This document shows, piece by piece, positions 19,292 to 29,660 of a stretch of DNA of 64,000 bases. Source of the DNA: Actinomycetota bacterium (lineage in GTDB: Bacteria; Actinomycetota; Acidimicrobiia; Acidimicrobiales; Ilumatobacteraceae); the NCBI GenBank assembly GCA_016871395.1, contig VFYV01000003.1, positions 62,001 through 126,000 on the forward strand, read 5' to 3'. Position 1 is the first letter of the stretch. Every line of letters starts with the position of its first letter. The notes beneath the pieces were generated by a model. The model was not told where the DNA came from. It searched no databases and was given only the letters and a program-made list of their open reading frames with translations. The position numbers were made by a program, and so were the translations under genes.

Positions 19292-21025
19292 ATGTTCGAT
19301 CTGATCATTCGTGGAGGGACCATCGTCGATGGCACGGGAGCAACCCGTTTCCGGGGCGACCTCGCCGTGCAGGGCGGTCGCATCGCGCGCATCGCGCCAA
19401 CCATCGACGAGCCAGCGGCCGAGGTCATCGATGCCACCGGTTGCGTCGTCACCCCTGGATTCGTCGACATTCACACGCACTACGACGGGCAGGTGTCCTG
19501 GGACGACCTACTCGAACCGACGTCGGGACATGGTGTCACCACCATCGTGATGGGTAACTGTGGCGTGGGCTTCGCCCCGGTGCGCCCGGGTCGCGAGGAA
19601 TGGTTGGTGCAACTGATGGAAGGGGTCGAGGACATTCCGGGCACGGCGTTGCACGAGGGCATCACGTGGTCGTGGGAGACCTTCCCCGAGTACCTGGACG
19701 CTGTCGCGTCACGGCGATACAGCATGGACGTGGCCGCGTACGTGCCGCACGCGTCGGTGCGCGCCTACGTGATGGGTGACCGTGGTGCGCGCAATGAGGC
19801 CGCGACTCCTGACGACATCGAGGCCATGGGCCGCATCGTGCGCGAGGCTCGTGAGGCCGGAGCGGTGGGTTTTTCCACCAGTCGCACACTCAACCACAAG
19901 GCGCGCGACGGAGAACCGGTACCCGGCACGTTCGCGGCCCTCGACGAGTTGCAAGGTATGGCCGACGCCTTGGTGGCCGCCGGAGGCGGTCTGTTCGAGG
20001 TCGCTCCGCAGGGTCTCGAATTCGATCGTCCCGTCTTCCTCGGTGAGGTGGACTGGATGGCCGGACTCGCCGAGCGCAGCGGATTGCCGGTGACGTTCGC
20101 GATGCTGCAGAACGAGTTGAACGCCGATTCGTGGCGCGAGGCCCTCGACGTCGTCGACCGCGTCAACGCCAGGGGCGGTCGGATGCACCCGCAGATCGCC
20201 GCCCGCCCGTTCGGAATGATGATCGGCTGGGACGGTTATCACTTTTTCTCCAAGCGACCCACCTTCATGGACCGGGCAGCGAAGATGACCATGCCCGAAC
20301 TGCGCGCGGAACTGCGGCGCGGCGACGTGAAGGCTCGCATCCTCGCCGAGACCGATGCACCGGCCGATCCGACCAAGCAATTCGACGGCATCGGGGCGTT
20401 CTTGCAGATGTCGGTGGACAAGATGTACGCCATGGGCACCCCGCCCGATTACGAGCCCGGCCCCGAGTTGTTGGTGTCCAACTTGGCCCAGGCCGCCGGC
20501 CAGGACCCGTTGTCGTTCGCCTACGACCTGTTGAACCAGGACGACGGACATGCGTTCTTGATGTTGCCGTTCTTCAACTACGTGGGCGGCTCACAAGACG
20601 CGATCTACGAAATGTTGCAACACCCCGCGACGGTGTCGGGCTTGTCCGATGGGGGCGCCCACGTACGCATGATCTGTGACGCTTCGATCCCCACCTATGT
20701 GCTGACGCACTGGGCCCGCGACCGTCGTCGGGGCCCCAAGTTGACCTTGGAGCAGGCCGTGAAGGTGCAGACCCATGACACCGCCGACGTGGTGGGGTTC
20801 CATGACCGCGGTGTCCTGGTCGAGGGCAAGAAGGCCGACATCAACATCATCGACATGGAAGCGTTGACATTGGGCTTCCCCCACGCCGAGGACGACCTGC
20901 CCGCTGGTGGCACCCGATTGTTACAGACCGCCACGGGTTACGTGGCCACCATCGTCGATGGTGTGGTGACCCGGCGCCACGGTGCCGACACTGGCGCTCG
21001 CCCCGGTCGCCTCGTACGGGCCTGA
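19292..21025 (+). CDS. N-acyl-D-amino-acid deacylase-type amidohydrolase
   Basis: '[27 protein letters not shown]', '[19 protein letters not shown]', '[12 protein letters not shown]'. Confidence 0.88.
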   Translation: MFDLIIRGGTIVDGTGATRFRGDLAVQGGRIARIAPTIDEPAAEVIDATGCVVTPGFVDIHTHYDGQVSWDDLLEPTSGHGVTTIVMGNCGVGFAPVRPGREEWLVQLMEGVEDIPGTALHEGITWSWETFPEYLDAVASRRYSMDVAAYVPHASVRAYVMGDRGARNEAATPDDIEAMGRIVREAREAGAVGFSTSRTLNHKARDGEPVPGTFAALDELQGMADALVAAGGGLFEVAPQGLEFDRPVFLGEVDWMAGLAERSGLPVTFAMLQNELNADSWREALDVVDRVNARGGRMHPQIAARPFGMMIGWDGYHFFSKRPTFMDRAAKMTMPELRAELRRGDVKARILAETDAPADPTKQFDGIGAFLQMSVDKMYAMGTPPDYEPGPELLVSNLAQAAGQDPLSFAYDLLNQDDGHAFLMLPFFNYVGGSQDAIYEMLQHPATVSGLSDGGAHVRMICDASIPTYVLTHWARDRRRGPKLTLEQAVKVQTHDTADVVGFHDRGVLVEGKKADINIIDMEALTLGFPHAEDDLPAGGTRLLQTATGYVATIVDGVVTRRHGADTGARPGRLVRA

Positions 21026-21029
21026 GGGT

Positions 21030-21566
21030 TCAAGAGTCGGCGAGCAAGGCCGACAACTCGGAAATCTTCCCGGCGATGTCGGCGGTGCCGTCGGGCAACG
21101 CGTCGACCGGCCACCAACGAGCACCTTCGATCGGGCTCAACGGCGCGTCGAGGTCGGCGACGTACAGCCAGGCCACGTTCCAGTGTCGATGCGGTCGTTC
21201 GCCGTCGCGGTCGGTGGCGTGCACGAACGCTGGTCCGTCGAGCACCGGGCGTACGTCGAATTCGGTGAGTCCGGTTTCTTCCTCCAACTCGCGTAGCCCG
21301 GCGTCCCGTGTGGACTCGTTTCGCTCGACGTGCCCTCCCGGTGTCGACCAACCCAGCGACGGGTGCTTCACGAGCAGGGTGTGGGAGGCGGAGGGGTCGA
21401 GGATCCATGTGGTGGCACAGACGTGTCCGGCAACGACGGAGTGGTCACCGGTCAGGCCGCGCGACAATTCGTCGCCGAGCGCGTCGAGGAGGGTCACTCG
21501 TTCGACCTCTCGGCGAACCGCGGGCCAATCGCCCGGCACGTCGATGGTGGGATGGGGAAAAGCCAC
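21030..21566 (-). CDS. NUDIX hydrolase
   Basis: Nudix box 'GGHVERNESTRDAGLRELEEETGL'. Confidence 0.9.
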   Translation of the reverse strand: MAFPHPTIDVPGDWPAVRREVERVTLLDALGDELSRGLTGDHSVVAGHVCATTWILDPSASHTLLVKHPSLGWSTPGGHVERNESTRDAGLRELEEETGLTEFDVRPVLDGPAFVHATDRDGERPHRHWNVAWLYVADLDAPLSPIEGARWWPVDALPDGTADIAGKISELSALLADS

Positions 21567-21801
21567 GTGCGTTCAACGCTCCGGACTGAACGTCATGACC
21601 TCGGCCGGTACTGACGAGACGATGCGAGCCTCGACGTTGTTCTCCGGCCCCGACCGGCCGAAGAGGCCTTCGTGACGGACTCGCGTGGCGGGTGTCCTCG
21701 TCGAATGGGCACGGGCATCGGTGCCCTTTCTCGTCGTGGCGGGTCCGGACCCGGAGTTGGCGGGCATGGCCGAGACGCTACCGACGAGCGCGCGGACCCT
21801 C

Positions 21802-22548
21802 TCAGTGGCCGAACTCTCCGCTTCGGAACAAAGCGGCGAACAGGGCCTCCTCGCGAGTGCGGGCCTCGCGGGTACGGTCTCCGCGGCCGGCCACCATCAG
21901 TCGTTTGATCACCCGGGTGGAATAGGCCGACTTCGAGGCGATGTCGTGGGCCAAGGTCATCGTCGAACCCATCAACGCCTCGTCGTCCTCGACGCGCAGA
22001 GCCATACCGATGGCCACCGCCTCATCGGCGTCGATCCAGCGCGAAGTCAGCAACAACTCGGCCGCTCGTTGCCAACCCACGCGATCGGCGAACAACACGC
22101 TGCTGGCGGCCTCGGGTGGCACGCCCAGTTCGCTGAAGGGAACGCGCATTCGCGCCGAGCGCGCCATCAACACGATGTCGCAATAGGGGAGCAAGGTCAT
22201 CCCGATGCCCACGGCCACGCCGTTGACGGCGGCGATGAGCGGCTTGCCGAACGACTCCAACGCGTCGAGCAGAACCGTGAATCCACCGACCCCGGTGGAA
22301 CCTCCGGCGACCGAGTCTCCGCTGGCGACGGCCGTAGCCATCTCGGCCATCTCTTTCAGGTCCTGGCCCGAACTGAACGCCGCACCAACGCCGGTGAGCA
22401 CGGCCACCCGCAGGGTGTCGTCGGCGTCGATACGCGCCAACGCGGATCCCAGCGCGTCGTACTGCTCGCGCGTGAAGGCGTTCTTGCGCTCGGGCCGGTT
22501 CATGGTGACCACGGCGACGGCGCCGTCGATGTGCACGTCGATGCTCAT
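21802..22548 (-). CDS. enoyl-CoA hydratase/isomerase family protein
   Basis: 'NRPERKNAFT', 'AAFSSGQDLKEM', 'GKPLIAAVNGVAVGIGMTLLPYCDIVLMA'. Confidence 0.9.
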   Translation of the reverse strand: MSIDVHIDGAVAVVTMNRPERKNAFTREQYDALGSALARIDADDTLRVAVLTGVGAAFSSGQDLKEMAEMATAVASGDSVAGGSTGVGGFTVLLDALESFGKPLIAAVNGVAVGIGMTLLPYCDIVLMARSARMRVPFSELGVPPEAASSVLFADRVGWQRAAELLLTSRWIDADEAVAIGMALRVEDDEALMGSTMTLAHDIASKSAYSTRVIKRLMVAGRGDRTREARTREEALFAALFRSGEFGH

Positions 22549-22555
22549 ACGGCGG

Positions 22556-23320
22556 TCACGGGTGCTGACTGCTGACCGAGATGGTTTCGCCGGTCATGTA
22601 ACTGCTGTAGTCGCTGGCGAGGAACACGATCACGTTGGCGATCTCCCACGGCTCGGCGTACCGACCGAAGGCCTCGCGCGAGGTGAGCTCGGCCAGCAGT
22701 TCGTTGCTGGTGACTTTGGCCAGATTGGCGTGCATCGCGATGCTCGGTGACACCGCGTTGATACGCACCCCCCGCGGACCGGCCTCGATCGCGGCGCAAC
22801 GTGTGAGGGCCATGACACCGGCCTTGGCCGCGGCGTAGTGCGCTTGACCTGCCTGAGCCCGCCAGCCGAGAACACTGGCGTTGTTCACGATGACCCCGGA
22901 CCCCTGCGCGTACATGAGGTTCAACGCCGCGCGAGTGCAACGCATCGTGCCGTTCAAGGTGACATCGAGAACGACCGCCCATTGCTCATCGGTCATCTCG
23001 TGCAGTTCTGCCGTTCCTCCCAACCCGGCGTTGTTGACCAACACGTCGATGCCCCCCAATTCTTCGGTGGCGACGACGAACAGGTTTTGGACGCTGGCTT
23101 CGTCGGTGACGTCGCAGGGAATTCCGACTGCTCCCAACTCGGCGGCAGTCTCGACGAGTCGACGCTCGTGCTTGTCGCTGATGACGACTCGCGCACCCTC
23201 CTCGAGGCAGCGACGCGCGGTCGACGAACCGATCCCGCTACCGGCCGCCGCGGTGATCAGCACCCGCTTGTCGGTGAGCAGCCCATGTCCGGTCACGTAG
23301 GTGGGTTCCTTGGTCGACAT
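22556..23320 (-). CDS. SDR-family oxidoreductase (IpdF-like)
   Basis: 'VLITAAAGSGIGSSTARRCLEEGARVVISD', 'VNNAGLGG', 'YAAAKAG'; C-terminus 'SYMTGETISVSSQHP'. Confidence 0.85.
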   Translation of the reverse strand: MSTKEPTYVTGHGLLTDKRVLITAAAGSGIGSSTARRCLEEGARVVISDKHERRLVETAAELGAVGIPCDVTDEASVQNLFVVATEELGGIDVLVNNAGLGGTAELHEMTDEQWAVVLDVTLNGTMRCTRAALNLMYAQGSGVIVNNASVLGWRAQAGQAHYAAAKAGVMALTRCAAIEAGPRGVRINAVSPSIAMHANLAKVTSNELLAELTSREAFGRYAEPWEIANVIVFLASDYSSYMTGETISVSSQHP

Positions 23321-23359
23321 GTTTCCCCCGAGATGTTGTTTGGGCGAGAGTTGACGAAG

Positions 23360-24541
23360 TCAGCGCGGAAGTCCGAGAACGCGCTCGCCCAACACATTGC
23401 GCTGAATCTCGTTGGAACCACCGTAGATGGTGTCGGACCTCGTGAAGAGGAACAACTTCTGCTCGAGGGTGAGTTCGTAGGGGAGGGCCTCGGCGATCAG
23501 TCCGGCCGGCCCCATGATCTCCATCATCAATTCGCCCAGGTCGCGGTGCCATGTTCCCCAGAACAGTTTGGAGATGCTGGCCTCGGGGCCGGGCACCCCC
23601 TTGGCCGACATGCTCCGCAAAGCGTTGAGCTTCAGTAGTTGCAAGCCGGTGTGAGCCTGGGCCAACTTTTGGCGTAGCACCGGATCATCGGCGCGACCGA
23701 AACGACGCGCCAAGGCGATGGTGTCCTGCAGTTCGCGCTCGAAGCCCACCTGTTGGGCCAAGGTGGAGATGCCACGTTCGTAGCCCAGTAGGGCCATGGC
23801 CACGCCCCAGCCGGCGCCCGGTCGACCGACCACCAGTGATGCCTCGGTCTCGGCGTCGGTGAAGAAAGTCTCGTTGAACTCGCCGCCCCCGGTGATCTGG
23901 CGAATGGCGCGGACCTCCACCCCCGATTGCTCCATGGGCACCAGCAGAAAGGTCAGCCCGGCGTGTCGTTGCGAACCGGGCTCGGTGCGAGCGACGACGA
24001 AACACCAGTGACTCACGTGCGCCAAGGACGTCCAGACCTTCTGGCCGTTGATCACCCAGCGGTCCCCGTCGAGGTGGGCTTTGGTTTGCACGTTGGCCAG
24101 ATCGCTACCGGCGTTCGGCTCGCTGTAGCCCTGACACCAGCGTTCGTCACCGCGCAGAATGCCGGGTAGGAAGCGCTCGCATTGTTCGGGAGTGCCGTAT
24201 TCGATGATGGTCGGCGCGAGAAGGTTCTCGCCCATGTGATTGGTTCGGGCCGGCGCCTGCGCGCGCACGTACTCCTCGGCCCAGATGATCTGCTGATCGA
24301 CCGTGGCACCACGACCGCCGAACTCGACCGGCCACCCGAGGCCGATCCATCCGGCGCGACCGAGCACCTTTTCCCACTCGACGCGAATCTCGAAACCGAT
24401 CTCCTCGTCGCCCGGACCGCCGCGACCTCGGAGTGCGGCGAACTCACCGACCACGTTCTCACGTAGCCAGGAGCGCACCAGGTCGCGAAAGTCGCGATCG
24501 TCGGTCGGCAAGGCGGCGTCTTGGGAGGCGGTGATGGTCAT
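23360..24541 (-). CDS. acyl-CoA dehydrogenase (FadE30-like)
   Basis: 'GYSEPNAGSDLANVQTKAHLDGDRWVINGQKVWTS', 'FTRSDTIYGGSNEIQRNVLGERVLGLPR'. Confidence 0.87.
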   Translation of the reverse strand: MTITASQDAALPTDDRDFRDLVRSWLRENVVGEFAALRGRGGPGDEEIGFEIRVEWEKVLGRAGWIGLGWPVEFGGRGATVDQQIIWAEEYVRAQAPARTNHMGENLLAPTIIEYGTPEQCERFLPGILRGDERWCQGYSEPNAGSDLANVQTKAHLDGDRWVINGQKVWTSLAHVSHWCFVVARTEPGSQRHAGLTFLLVPMEQSGVEVRAIRQITGGGEFNETFFTDAETEASLVVGRPGAGWGVAMALLGYERGISTLAQQVGFERELQDTIALARRFGRADDPVLRQKLAQAHTGLQLLKLNALRSMSAKGVPGPEASISKLFWGTWHRDLGELMMEIMGPAGLIAEALPYELTLEQKLFLFTRSDTIYGGSNEIQRNVLGERVLGLPR

Positions 24542-24643
24542 GGGAGTCGGCGGGGCTCGGTTGTTTTTGACGAACCGTCAGAAAGAGTAGCCGTGAGGCG
24601 TCCGACCGGCCGAGATCGGAACGGAGGCGATTACGGTCACACC

Positions 24644-25918
24644 ATGGACTATGCCATTCCCGAGTCGATTCAACGCACCCTCGACGAACTCGACGTCTTC
24701 ATCGCGCGTGAGATCGAGCCCCTGCAAGCGGCCGAGGACAACGAGCGTTTCTTCGACCATCGACGCGAGTGGGCCCGCACCGACTTCGACAACGATGGCG
24801 TCCCCCGGCCCGAGTGGGAGGACTTGTTGCGCGAGATGCGCCGCCGCGCCGACGCCGCCGGGTGGCTTCGTCTGGCCCTGCCACCGGAGTTCGGTGGTCG
24901 CAACGCCTCCAATCTCGAGATGGCCATCATTCGCGAACATCTGGCCACCAAGGGACTCGGCCTGCACAACGACCTGCAGAACGAGTCGTCGGTGGTGGGC
25001 AACTTCCCGACCGTGCTGATGATGCGTGACTTCGGCACCGAGGAGCAGAAGAAGGAGTGGATGTCGGGATTTCTCGACGGCACCAAGCGTCTGGCCTTCG
25101 GCCTGACCGAACCGAATCACGGCAGCGACGCCACCTTCCTCGAGACCACCGCGGTACGCGACGGCGACGAGTGGGTCATCAACGGCATGAAGCGATGGAA
25201 CAGCGGCCTGCATCACGCCACCCACGACATCATCTTCGCGCGCACCTCCGGAGAACCCGGAAGCCCCATCGGCATCTCGGCCTTCCTCGTCCCGACGGAC
25301 TCACCGGGCTTCAAGGTCGATTTCTTCTGGTGGACGTTCAACATGCCCACCGATCACGCCGAGGTCAGCATGAAAGACGTTCGCGTGCCGGCCGAGGCGT
25401 TGTTCGGGCGACTCGATCACGGACTCGACCTCGCTCAGCATTTCGTGCACGAGAACCGCATCCGTCAGGCTGCCTCGTCGCTGGGTGCCGCGCAGTACTG
25501 CATCAACGAAGCCGTGGCGTACGCGAACTCGCGCGTCACGTGGGGCAAGAAACTCTCCAGCAATCAGGGCATCCAGTTCCCGCTGATCGAATTGCACACC
25601 GAGGCCGCCATGTTGCGGCAACTGATTCGCTACACCGCCTGGATGATGGACAACTCGGTGAAGTCGGACCGTCCCGACGTGGAGGGCTTCATGGAGTTCA
25701 CACACCTCGTCGCCATGTGCAATTACCGAGCGAATCGCCTCTGTTGCGATGCCGCCGATCGGGCGATGCAGACCTGCGGGGGAGTCGGATACAGCCGACA
25801 CATGCCCTTCGAGCACATCTACCGTCATCACCGTCGCTACCGCATCACCGAGGGGGCCGAGGAGATCCAGATGCGCAAGGTCGGTCAGCACCTGTTCGGA
25901 TTCGGTCGCAAGAAGTAG
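24644..25918 (+). CDS. acyl-CoA dehydrogenase family protein
   Basis: 'FGLTEPNHGSDATFLETTAVRDGDEWVINGMKRWNSG', 'MQTCGGVGYSRHMPFEHIYRHHRRYRITEGAEEIQ'. Confidence 0.9.
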   Translation: MDYAIPESIQRTLDELDVFIAREIEPLQAAEDNERFFDHRREWARTDFDNDGVPRPEWEDLLREMRRRADAAGWLRLALPPEFGGRNASNLEMAIIREHLATKGLGLHNDLQNESSVVGNFPTVLMMRDFGTEEQKKEWMSGFLDGTKRLAFGLTEPNHGSDATFLETTAVRDGDEWVINGMKRWNSGLHHATHDIIFARTSGEPGSPIGISAFLVPTDSPGFKVDFFWWTFNMPTDHAEVSMKDVRVPAEALFGRLDHGLDLAQHFVHENRIRQAASSLGAAQYCINEAVAYANSRVTWGKKLSSNQGIQFPLIELHTEAAMLRQLIRYTAWMMDNSVKSDRPDVEGFMEFTHLVAMCNYRANRLCCDAADRAMQTCGGVGYSRHMPFEHIYRHHRRYRITEGAEEIQMRKVGQHLFGFGRKK

Positions 25919-25927
25919 TTCGGCGAC

Positions 25928-26941
25928 TCAACCCGCGAAAACGGTCGCTTGCCCGCGCATGATCACGTGGACGCGAGCACCCACCGGCGCCAATTCGGCG
26001 ACACTGACGCGCACCGACACGACCTCGCCGTTTTCGAGTCGCACGCCGATGGTGCCGTCGTGACCGTAGTACGCGCGCCGCTCCACGAGGCCGGGGACTC
26101 CGTCGCTCGACACACTCAGTTGCTCGGGGCGGATCAGGACGGTCGCCGTTCCGGCCGCGATGTCGCTCGCCTGTGTTCCGAGCACGTGGGTGACAGAACT
26201 GCCGTCGGCGTGCGCCGTGAGGAGGTTCGCATCTCCGATGAATCGTGCGACCTCCACCGACGCGGGTCGCTCGTAGATGTCGGTGGGCGAACCTTGTTGG
26301 GCCACCATTCCGCCGAGCAGCACGACGACGTGGTCGGCGATCGACATGGCCTCCTCTTGATCGTGGGTGACCAGGAGCGTGGTGGTACTGGCGGCACGAA
26401 GAATGCCGATCACCTCGTCACGAATGCCGGCCCGCAAACCGGCGTCGAGTGCCGAGAACGGTTCGTCGAGAAGCACCAAGTGGGGCGAGGGTGCCAGAGC
26501 CCGAGCCAGTGCGACGCGTTGTTGCTGACCGCCCGATATCTCCGAGGGTCGACGTGATCCCATGTCGGAGAGGCCGACCAAGTCGATCAATTCGTCGATT
26601 CGGTGCTGGCTTTTTCTCGGCAAACCGAAGCCGATGTTGTCCGCCACATCGAGGTGAGGAAAGAGTGCACCCTCTTGAGGCACGATGCCGATGCCTCGTC
26701 GGTCCGGGCGCACGTGGACGCTCGATGATCCGACCACCTCACCATCGATCTCGATCCGGCCGTCACCCACGCGTTCGAAACCGGCGATGAGTCGAAGAAG
26801 CGTCGTCTTGCCCTGACCGGACGGGCCGAGAACCGCGGTGAGGCTGCCACGGGGTGCGTCGAAAGACACCCCCGAGAGAACCGACAGGGAGCCGAACGAC
26901 TTGGAGACGTCGGTGAGGCGCAAGATGGGAGTCGTGTTCAT
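25928..26941 (-). CDS. ABC transporter ATP-binding protein, Fe(III) type (FbpC-like)
   Basis: Walker A 'GPSGQGKTTLLRL', signature 'EISGGQQQRVALARALA', C-terminal TOBE-like region; in operon with permease and substrate-binding protein. Confidence 0.88.
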   Translation of the reverse strand: MNTTPILRLTDVSKSFGSLSVLSGVSFDAPRGSLTAVLGPSGQGKTTLLRLIAGFERVGDGRIEIDGEVVGSSSVHVRPDRRGIGIVPQEGALFPHLDVADNIGFGLPRKSQHRIDELIDLVGLSDMGSRRPSEISGGQQQRVALARALAPSPHLVLLDEPFSALDAGLRAGIRDEVIGILRAASTTTLLVTHDQEEAMSIADHVVVLLGGMVAQQGSPTDIYERPASVEVARFIGDANLLTAHADGSSVTHVLGTQASDIAAGTATVLIRPEQLSVSSDGVPGLVERRAYYGHDGTIGVRLENGEVVSVRVSVAELAPVGARVHVIMRGQATVFAG

Positions 26942-26951
26942 GGATGGCGAA

Positions 26952-28475
26952 TCAACGTTGTGAGGTGGCGATGGCGGTGGGAATCGCCACGAAAATGATG
27001 ATGGCCAAAGCGTACGGACCGGCCGCGGCGTAGTCCGACACCGATGTATGGGTCCAGAGCCGCGTGGCCAACGTTTCGGTGCCGGTGGGGCGCAGAAGCA
27101 TCGTCACCGGAAGTTCCTTCATCGCCGCCAAGGTGACGAGTGCAGTAGCCGACGCGATGCCCGGGGCGATGAGCGGAAGGTTGACCCGTCGGATCACGGC
27201 CATCGGCCCGCTGCCCAGTGAACGCGCGACATCGTCGAGGCCGAGGGGGATCTGTTCGGCGCTCGAACGCACTCCTCCCACCGCCACCGGCAGGAACAGA
27301 GCCACGTAGGCGAGCACCAGAAACGGCGACTCCAAGTACACCGGGCGGAAGAATCTGACCCCGATGAAGACCATCGAGATCGCCACCACGATGCCGGGCA
27401 ACGCGTGGGTGACGTACGTGGCACGGTCGAGCAGCAACGAGGTCCGACTTCGGTATCGCGCCACCAGAAGTCCGATGGGCAGAGCGACCAGCACCGTGAT
27501 GCAGGCGGCCACGAGGGAGTAGCGCACCGAACCCCACAACGCCGCGGCGACGTCGCCCACGCCGTCCTCGACGCCGTGGTCCGACACCCACGCGAGGATG
27601 CGCCAGAGAGGAAACAGCACGGCAAGGCCGACGACGATGACGATGGCCGCATGGAACCAGATCGCGAGCGAGCGAAGTCGTATCGGTCGTGGTCGTGCGA
27701 CGGCGCGCGACGTCATGGTGGACACCGCGCGACCGCGGGCCACCGCCTCGGCGGCCACCAACACCAACGCGATCATCACCAGCACGACCGCCAACACGGC
27801 TGCGCGCGAGGGATTGAAGCCCGCTCGGTAGGCGCCGTAGATGACCCAGGTGAATGCGTCGTAACGCATGGTGGCCACGGCGCCGAAGTCACTGAGAACA
27901 TAGAGTGCGACGAGTAGCGACCCGGCGGTGATGGTGCCCCGACACTGGCGTGCGGCCAGCACGATCAAGCGAGGCACCGATCCCTTGCCATGGATCGTGG
28001 CGATCTCATCGAGCGATTGATCCAGTCGCCCGAAGGCCGCGGTGAGGGGCAGGTAGACGTACGGGTACGACACGGCCGTCAGAACCAGAAACGCGCCCCA
28101 GAACCCGGCGAACGACGATTCCCAACTGATCCAGGCGAAGGCCGCGAGATAACTCGGAATGGCCAGCGGCAACGCCAACGCGACGCGCCACACGCGACGC
28201 CCCCGCAGATCGCTGCGCATCACCGACCACGCGAGAGGCACGGCGATGACGACGCTGGCCACGGTCACGCAGGCGGCCAAGAAACCGCTACGAACCACCA
28301 GATCGAGGGTTCGCCGTTGCCAGAGTTCGTCCCAAAGGAAGCCGGCTCCACGGTCGAAGGCGACATCGACCAGATACGCGAGAGGCACCAGGGAGGCCAA
28401 AGCTGCCAGCACCGCTGGGATGATCAGCGGGGCCGGCAGCTTGGAGCGCCAAGAGGATCCTCGGGCCGACGTCAC
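26952..28475 (-). CDS. Fe(III) ABC transporter permease (FbpB-like, two fused permease halves)
   Basis: About 12 hydrophobic segments, two EAA-like loops ('LDEIATIHGKGSVPRLIVLAAR', 'LDDVARSLGSGPMAVIRRVNLPLI'). Confidence 0.87.
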   Translation of the reverse strand: MTSARGSSWRSKLPAPLIIPAVLAALASLVPLAYLVDVAFDRGAGFLWDELWQRRTLDLVVRSGFLAACVTVASVVIAVPLAWSVMRSDLRGRRVWRVALALPLAIPSYLAAFAWISWESSFAGFWGAFLVLTAVSYPYVYLPLTAAFGRLDQSLDEIATIHGKGSVPRLIVLAARQCRGTITAGSLLVALYVLSDFGAVATMRYDAFTWVIYGAYRAGFNPSRAAVLAVVLVMIALVLVAAEAVARGRAVSTMTSRAVARPRPIRLRSLAIWFHAAIVIVVGLAVLFPLWRILAWVSDHGVEDGVGDVAAALWGSVRYSLVAACITVLVALPIGLLVARYRSRTSLLLDRATYVTHALPGIVVAISMVFIGVRFFRPVYLESPFLVLAYVALFLPVAVGGVRSSAEQIPLGLDDVARSLGSGPMAVIRRVNLPLIAPGIASATALVTLAAMKELPVTMLLRPTGTETLATRLWTHTSVSDYAAAGPYALAIIIFVAIPTAIATSQR

Positions 28476-28490
28476 GGACTCAGTGTGCCG

Positions 28491-29603
28491 TCACCGGGTG
28501 AGCAGACCGACCTCGGCCAGCAACTCCTGGGTCTCGGCGATGCTCGAGAGGTCCGACAAGTCCACCGCCGGGGGGTCCAGTTCGTCCAGGGTGGGTAATC
28601 CGTCGGCCGGGGCGATTCCGGCCACGAGCGGGTACTCGGAGGACCGTTCGACGAAATACTCCTGGCCGGCGTCAGAGACGAGGTAGGACACGAAGCACTG
28701 TGCCGCTTGGTCGTTGTCGGAGTTGTCGAGAACCCCGGCGCCCGCGACGTTGACGAGTCCACCGATGTCTCCGGGCAGGTACTGGTTCTCGGCCACCACG
28801 GCCTCGGCTCCCTCGGCCTCGATCTTCTCGAACAGGTAGTAGTGGTTCACGAGTCCGAGCGCCACCTCGCCCGAGTTCACCGCGTCACGCACCGCCGCGT
28901 TCTTCTCGAACGCCATCGGCTCGTTGGCGGCGAAGGCTTCCAGCCACTCGCGCGCCGCATCCTCGCCCCTTGTCACCCGCAAGGCGGTGACGAACGACTG
29001 CCACGACGCATTGGTGGGAGCGAAGCCGACTCGGCCTTTCCACGTCGGATCGAGCAACTCGTCGACCGTCGTCGGCGGGGTCGGCGCGAGGTCCGGGTTG
29101 TACACGATCACCCGCACCCGACCACTGGATCCCACCCAGTCGTTGGTGCGGGAACGAAACTCGACGGGCACGCGATCGAGCGTGGAGGAGCGCAGCTGCG
29201 CGAACAGGTTCGCTGATGCCACGGCACCCAGAGCACCGGCATCCTGCGAGAAGAACACGTCGGCGGTCGTGGCCGAATCCTCGGTGAGGATTTGGCCGGC
29301 CAACTCGCCGCTGTCGCCGTAACGGGCGTCGACGGTCACACCGGTCTCGCTGGTGAACTGGATGTACAGATCGGCGACGAGCTTTTCGCTTCGCCCGGAG
29401 TACACCGTCAAAGATCCGCTCGCCTCATCACACGGATTCGTGTCGGCGGCGATGCTGGTCTCGGGCGCCTCTGAGTTGCTCGGGGTTGGCGCCTCTGAGT
29501 TGCTCGGGGTTGTGGAATCGCTCCCGCCGCAGGCGACGAGGGTTCCGGTGATGACGAGGCTCGTCGCGATGACGAGGCTCGTGCGGTGGGCCAACAATCT
29601 CAT
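28491..29603 (-). CDS. Fe(III) ABC transporter substrate-binding lipoprotein (FutA/FbpA-like)
   Basis: Lipobox 'GTLVACGG', 'LTVYSGRSEKLVADLYIQFTSETGVTVDARYGDSGELA', 'DVFFSQDAGALGAV'. Confidence 0.9.
   Translation of the reverse strand: MRLLAHRTSLVIATSLVITGTLVACGGSDSTTPSNSEAPTPSNSEAPETSIAADTNPCDEASGSLTVYSGRSEKLVADLYIQFTSETGVTVDARYGDSGELAGQILTEDSATTADVFFSQDAGALGAVASANLFAQLRSSTLDRVPVEFRSRTNDWVGSSGRVRVIVYNPDLAPTPPTTVDELLDPTWKGRVGFAPTNASWQSFVTALRVTRGEDAAREWLEAFAANEPMAFEKNAAVRDAVNSGEVALGLVNHYYLFEKIEAEGAEAVVAENQYLPGDIGGLVNVAGAGVLDNSDNDQAAQCFVSYLVSDAGQEYFVERSSEYPLVAGIAPADGLPTLDELDPPAVDLSDLSSIAETQELLAEVGLLTR
29464..29511 (-). repeat. perfect 2 x 24-bp tandem repeat in lipoprotein linker
   Basis: ggcgcctctgagttgctcggggtt at 29464-29487 and 29488-29511, encodes PSNSEAPT/PSNSEAPE. 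Confidence 0.9.
29550..29582 (-). repeat. 15-bp direct repeat (18-bp period) in signal peptide coding region
   Basis: gatgacgaggctcgt at 29550-29564 and 29568-29582, encodes TSLVIA/TSLVIT. Confidence 0.9.
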
Positions 29604-29660
29604 GGTGACTCTTTTCGGTAGTAGGTTGGCGGGGTGGTTGCGGGGGCCGCTCCGCCCTCG

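Noticed and set aside
21573-21767. 64-aa minus-strand ORF between enoyl-CoA hydratase and NUDIX genes
   Set aside because: No motif, compositionally biased, no clear RBS; cannot be supported as coding.
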